From an uncultured Oscillospiraceae bacterium (GTDB lineage Bacteria; Bacillota; Clostridia; Oscillospirales; Acutalibacteraceae), in the NCBI GenBank assembly GCA_900549675.1, contig URPG01000043.1:1-10805 (forward strand): a stretch of DNA of 10,805 nt. The letters run 5' to 3'. Below are positions 7,899 to 10,805 of this stretch, one piece after another (the stretch's first letter is position 1; every line of letters begins with the position of its first letter). Position numbers and translations under genes: made by a program. The notes beneath the pieces were generated by a model. That model ran no database searches and had not been told where the DNA came from. It was given only the letters and a program-made list of their open reading frames with translations.

Positions 7899-7910
7899 TA
7901 TCAATTGATA
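7899..7910. promoter_or_regulatory. 12-bp palindrome upstream of the rpoB promoter, possible operator
   Basis: TATCAATTGATA at 7899-7910 is a perfect palindrome centred about 75 bases before the predicted start and 40 bases before the centre of the -35 box. That position would suit an activator or an upstream repressor site. I do not recognise it as a named operator, and AT-rich palindromes of this length can occur by chance. Confidence 0.35.
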
Positions 7911-7959
7911 TCTCATTTTTTTCGAATATTTTATGTATTATCTTGAATAAAAAACGCAT

Positions 7960-7993
7960 AAAACGGCAGTCCATTTTTTCGGACTACCGTTTT
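7960..7993 (-). terminator. Terminator after the dnaG-rpoD-rrf2 cluster
   Basis: The arms 7960-7972 and 7981-7993 pair over 12 of 13 positions with one C-A mismatch and an 8-base loop. The hairpin starts 18 bases after the stop of the Rrf2 gene. On the minus strand it is followed by TTTT, five other bases, then TTTTTT. On the plus strand it is followed by an even better T-run, so it could work in both directions. It separates this operon from the rpoB promoter, though some read-through is possible. Confidence 0.82.
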
Positions 7994-8010
7994 TTATTTT
8001 TCCACAAAAC

Positions 8011-8415
8011 TTACTCCTCTGCAATTCCACATAAAGAAGCAAAATTATAGGAATCCAGTTTATCACGAACCTCAATTGAAATCTGATTATAAATAGAATG
8101 TAGATGACAGCTTGTCCGGCCACAGTTATAATTGGTGCTTTGACATTTGTTAAACATCATATACATACCATCTACCGCCTCAATAACTTGCCTCAGCGTA
8201 ATATCTTTAGGCTCCTTTGCCAATTTGTAGCCGCCCTTTGCTCCTTTAAAAGAACATGCAATATTACTTTCAACAAGCTTTCTAAGTATTTTCAACAAAA
8301 ATCGAAGAGGCACCTCTGTATTCGCAGAGATGGTCTTGGCATCCACTTTACTATTATGTTCGGTCAGATATTCCACTACTCTGACAGCATAATCTGCTTC
8401 TAAAGTCATACGCAT
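8011..8415 (-). CDS. Rrf2-family transcriptional regulator with a three-cysteine Fe-S-type motif
   Basis: Rrf2 proteins (IscR, NsrR, RirA, CymR) are dimeric winged-helix repressors or activators, many sensing Fe-S status, iron, nitric oxide or redox through a bound cluster. This one is 134 residues. The helix-turn-helix is about 24-50, the wing with KGAKGGYKL is at 57-65, and the dimer helix lies after about residue 108. Cys91, Cys98 and Cys103 lie at the cluster position with spacing C-x6-C-x4-C. IscR and NsrR use C-x5-C-x5-C, but the 13-residue span is the same. This makes a cluster-binding regulator likely and CymR, which lacks the cysteines, unlikely. Cys54 and Cys129 are additional. The gene starts 18 bases after rpoD with GGAAAGG in the gap, 10 bases before the ATG, so it is probably co-transcribed with dnaG-rpoD. 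Its targets cannot be read from the sequence. Confidence 0.93.
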   Translation of the reverse strand: MRMTLEADYAVRVVEYLTEHNSKVDAKTISANTEVPLRFLLKILRKLVESNIACSFKGAKGGYKLAKEPKDITLRQVIEAVDGMYMMFNKCQSTNYNCGRTSCHLHSIYNQISIEVRDKLDSYNFASLCGIAEE

Positions 8416-8433
8416 ACACTTAAAGCCTTTCCG

Positions 8434-9528
8434 TTAGTCGAGAAAGTCCTTCAATTTTTTACTGCGGCTCGGGTGGCGCAGCTTACGCAGTGCCTTAGCC
8501 TCAATTTGACGGATTCTTTCTCTCGTAACATTAAACTCTTTTCCCACTTCTTCCAATGTGCGTGAACGCCCATCTTCTAAACCAAAGCGAAGACGCAAAA
8601 CTTTTTCTTCACGCGGAGTTAATGTATCCAGCACATTGCCCAATGTTTCTTTTAGCAAGGTATGAGAAGCAGCGTCTGCAGGGGCAGGGGCATCATCATC
8701 GGGAATAAAGTCGCCTAAATGGCTGTCTTCCTCCTCACCAATGGGAGTTTCCAATGATACCGGTTCTTGTGCTACACGCATAATTTCACGTACTTTTTCC
8801 ACCGGCATATCAATTTCTTCCGCCACTTCCTCCGCACTTGGCTCTCTGCCGTTTGCATGCAAAAGCTGACTGGATATTTTCTTTACTTTATTAATGGTTT
8901 CTACCATATGCACCGGAATACGAATGGTTCTGGCCTGGTCGGCAATCGCTCTGGTAATCGCTTGACGAATCCACCAAGTGGCATAAGTGGAAAACTTAAA
9001 GCCTTTGGTATAGTCAAATTTTTCAACCGCTTTAATCAGACCCAAATTGCCTTCTTGAATTAAGTCCAAAAATTGCATTCCTCTGCCAAGATAACGTTTG
9101 GCGATACTGACAACCAATCTCAAGTTCGCTTCTGACAAACGTTTCTTTGCGAATTCATTGCCTTCATTAATAGCAATTGCCAACTTTATTTCTTCTTCCG
9201 GATTCAAAAGCGGCACCCGGCCGATTTCTTTTAAATACACTTTCACAGGGTCATCAATAGAAACACCATCTGCACCGATGCCCGGTTCAAGAGTTTCATC
9301 AGCTCCACCCTTCACGGTAACCGTGGTTTCATCAATCTGCAAATCGTCAAAATCGTCTAAAATTTCAATTCCCTGTGCGTCAAGGGTATCATAAAATTTT
9401 TCTATATACTCGGGGTCAAATTCCAGTTCACCCAGTGCGTCCAAAATTTCTTTGGTGGTTAACTGTCCTTTTGCCTTACCTAGCTCCAATAAATCTTTAA
9501 TTACTGTTTTTTTGTCCTGAGTTGCCAT
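8434..9528 (-). CDS. rpoD: Primary RNA polymerase sigma factor (SigA/RpoD)
   Basis: This housekeeping sigma factor directs RNA polymerase to -35/-10 promoters. Its 364 residues match the short Firmicutes SigA type, without the large E. coli non-conserved insertion. A divergent region 1.1 spans about 1-80 and region 1.2 begins at DDPVKVYLKEIG (92-103). Region 2 spans about 134-208, including FSTYATWWIRQAIT (179-192), whose Gln188 and following residues match the -10-reading face. Region 3 is about 209-290. Region 4 has the helix-turn-helix near 325-350, where Arg336, Glu337, Arg340 and Gln341 correspond to the -35-contacting residues of E. coli sigma-70. The ATG follows the dnaG stop by two bases, and a GGGGG ribosome binding site lies in the end of dnaG. 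Tight coupling to the primase gene is therefore likely, as in the conserved dnaG-rpoD arrangement. Confidence 0.99.
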   Translation of the reverse strand: MATQDKKTVIKDLLELGKAKGQLTTKEILDALGELEFDPEYIEKFYDTLDAQGIEILDDFDDLQIDETTVTVKGGADETLEPGIGADGVSIDDPVKVYLKEIGRVPLLNPEEEIKLAIAINEGNEFAKKRLSEANLRLVVSIAKRYLGRGMQFLDLIQEGNLGLIKAVEKFDYTKGFKFSTYATWWIRQAITRAIADQARTIRIPVHMVETINKVKKISSQLLHANGREPSAEEVAEEIDMPVEKVREIMRVAQEPVSLETPIGEEEDSHLGDFIPDDDAPAPADAASHTLLKETLGNVLDTLTPREEKVLRLRFGLEDGRSRTLEEVGKEFNVTRERIRQIEAKALRKLRHPSRSKKLKDFLD

Positions 9529-9530
9529 TA

Positions 9531-10805
9531 TTATTCCCCCAGCTTTTCTTTCTTTAATCTTTTCATCATTTCCGCCAACTCTTCTGTTGACATATCCTTC
9601 GCCTGTGCTGGATTCAAATGCAGACCGGCATTGTTCACAACGGCAATCATCGCTTCTGCGTCTTGCCGTGTTGGCGGTACAGCACTGCGGCTGTTAACAA
9701 TCCGTGAAAGCTCTGCCATTTCATTTGGTGTTAAATCCTGCGAAAAATCCATCAAAGAAATTTCGTTCTGTATTGTTTTGCCCAATAAAAGTTCATATAC
9801 TCTGCGATTATATGTAGTTACAAACTTTTTCGACGAGATTTCTTTGGCGATACGTGGAATCTCCTCGGGGTTTTTGAAAAGATAAGCCAAAATTCCCTCT
9901 TCCGCATTGGCAATTCTATAATTTTGCCTTTTTTCTGTATTCACAATGGAGGTATTGGCACTCATCTGATTCATTTTTTTTAATTCTTCTCTTCGTTTTC
10001 CGCGATCTTCTTTTTGATAAGAGCGCCCCATCAAAAGCTTAACCGATTCGTAACTGACTTCCATCTGCTCTGCAATTTGCTTGGCATAAATTTCAGCCTT
10101 CATTATATCACCGCTTTTGGCGAGCATTTGCACAGCCTCTTCAATAAACCCTGTTTTCCCCTCGACCGTTTCCACATCATATTGTTCCTTGATTTTTGTG
10201 AGTTTATACTCAATGTCGTTTGGGGCTGTTTCTAAGAGTTTTTGAAACCGCAGCGCACCGTCTTTCGGATAACTTTTCATAAATTCATCAGGGTCTTTAT
10301 TGCCGGGAACCGATAATACCCGAACTTTTAATCCCGCTGATTTTAAAATCGGAACGGCTCGTAATGCCGCCCGTTTACCTGCCGCATCCGAGTCATAACA
10401 AATAATCGCTTCATCAGCGTACTTGGCAATCATTTTCGCCTGCTCCACCGTAAAAGAAGTTCCCAGTGACGCCACTGCATTGGTGAATCCTGCTCGATGC
10501 AGCGCAATAACATCCATATACCCCTCTGCTAAAATTATTTGTCTTGTTTTGGTGTTTTTTGCGATATTCATAGCAAACAATCCACTGCTTTTATGGTAAA
10601 CAGGCGTATCAGAAGTGTTGATGTATTTCGGTTTTTCATCTGTTAAAATACGTCCGCCGAACGCAATCACATTTCCTCTCAAATCAATAATCGGAAACAT
10701 CACACGACCCCGGAAACGGTCATAGGAATTGCCTTTTTTAGAAATTCCGCTTACATTTGCCTGAAACATCTCTTCTTTTGTAAAGCCCAAAGCTTTTAAG
10801 TGATT
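9531..10805 (-). CDS. dnaG: DNA primase DnaG (C-terminal part; 5' end outside the window)
   Basis: DnaG makes RNA primers for the replication fork and docks on the DnaB/DnaC helicase. The visible 424 residues run in frame to the window edge, where NHLKA precedes LGFTKEEM. The gene therefore continues beyond, and the zinc-finger domain with part of the catalytic core, roughly 170-200 residues, is missing. Visible parts (numbered from the edge) are the end of the basic core, RFRGRVMFPI at 30-39, and the TOPRIM domain with EGYMDV at 94-99 (Glu94) and DSDAAG at 138-143 (Asp138, Asp140). GNKDPDEF follows at 169-176. A C-terminal helicase-binding region lies from about 300. All catalytic acidic residues in view are intact. 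A TTG at 10790 is an internal Leu codon, not the start. Confidence 0.98.
   Translation of the reverse strand, partial: NHLKALGFTKEEMFQANVSGISKKGNSYDRFRGRVMFPIIDLRGNVIAFGGRILTDEKPKYINTSDTPVYHKSSGLFAMNIAKNTKTRQIILAEGYMDVIALHRAGFTNAVASLGTSFTVEQAKMIAKYADEAIICYDSDAAGKRAALRAVPILKSAGLKVRVLSVPGNKDPDEFMKSYPKDGALRFQKLLETAPNDIEYKLTKIKEQYDVETVEGKTGFIEEAVQMLAKSGDIMKAEIYAKQIAEQMEVSYESVKLLMGRSYQKEDRGKRREELKKMNQMSANTSIVNTEKRQNYRIANAEEGILAYLFKNPEEIPRIAKEISSKKFVTTYNRRVYELLLGKTIQNEISLMDFSQDLTPNEMAELSRIVNSRSAVPPTRQDAEAMIAVVNNAGLHLNPAQAKDMSTEELAEMMKRLKKEKLGE

Noticed and set aside
7850..8050. 66-codon plus-strand frame across the intergenic region and the Rrf2 3' end
   Set aside because: It spans the terminator hairpin and the end of a well-supported opposite-strand gene and has no recognisable protein features.
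10788..10790. TTG as the start of a short 419-residue primase
   Set aside because: The frame stays open to the window edge with primase-like residues (NHLKA) before it, and a DnaG lacking its zinc and core domains would not function; it is an internal Leu codon.
1..10805. CRISPR arrays, tRNA or rRNA genes, insertion sequences, prophage or integration sites
   Set aside because: No regularly spaced repeats, no transposase or integrase-like frames and no recognisable structural RNA were seen on either strand by reading.

Overview
The window looks like chromosomal DNA from a low-to-moderate-GC Bacillota, probably from the Clostridia or Negativicutes side of the phylum. The support is Firmicutes-type RpoB, RpoC and SigA proteins, a dnaG-rpoD pair, AT-rich intergenic DNA, GTG starts with purine-rich ribosome binding sites, and a promoter close to the sigma-A consensus. 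The class is an inference from sequence flavour, not from a database comparison. Every real gene lies on the minus strand, so transcription runs from high to low coordinates.

In transcription order, the right end carries the C-terminal 424 codons of dnaG (primase, cut by the window edge). Two bases later comes rpoD (housekeeping sigma factor), and 18 bases after that a 134-residue Rrf2-family regulator with a three-cysteine Fe-S-type motif. This cluster ends at a hairpin terminator at 7960-7993. A near-consensus promoter at 7836-7864 then starts a separate rpoB-rpoC transcript. Its leader is about 210 nt long and holds several inverted repeats. The two large RNA polymerase subunits are 8 bases apart and end in a textbook rho-independent terminator at 241-274. 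About 200 bases of AT-rich DNA with repeats follow. The first 40 bases hold the start of another minus-strand gene, and the encoded residues match the N-terminus of MazF/PemK-family endoribonuclease toxins.

Functionally this is an information-processing locus: beta, beta-prime and the primary sigma factor of RNA polymerase are encoded within about 9.3 kb, next to the replication primase. The unusual aspect is the arrangement. rpoBC is separated from the rplKAJL genes usually upstream and the rpsL-rpsG-fusA-tuf genes usually downstream, and sits instead beside the dnaG-rpoD operon. The putative redox or Fe-S-sensing regulator sits between the two units. No undescribed multi-gene system is evident. 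The best leads are the Rrf2-rpoD-rpoBC linkage, the dyads around the rpoB promoter and leader, the very acidic RpoB tail, and the apparently antitoxin-less mazF-like start.
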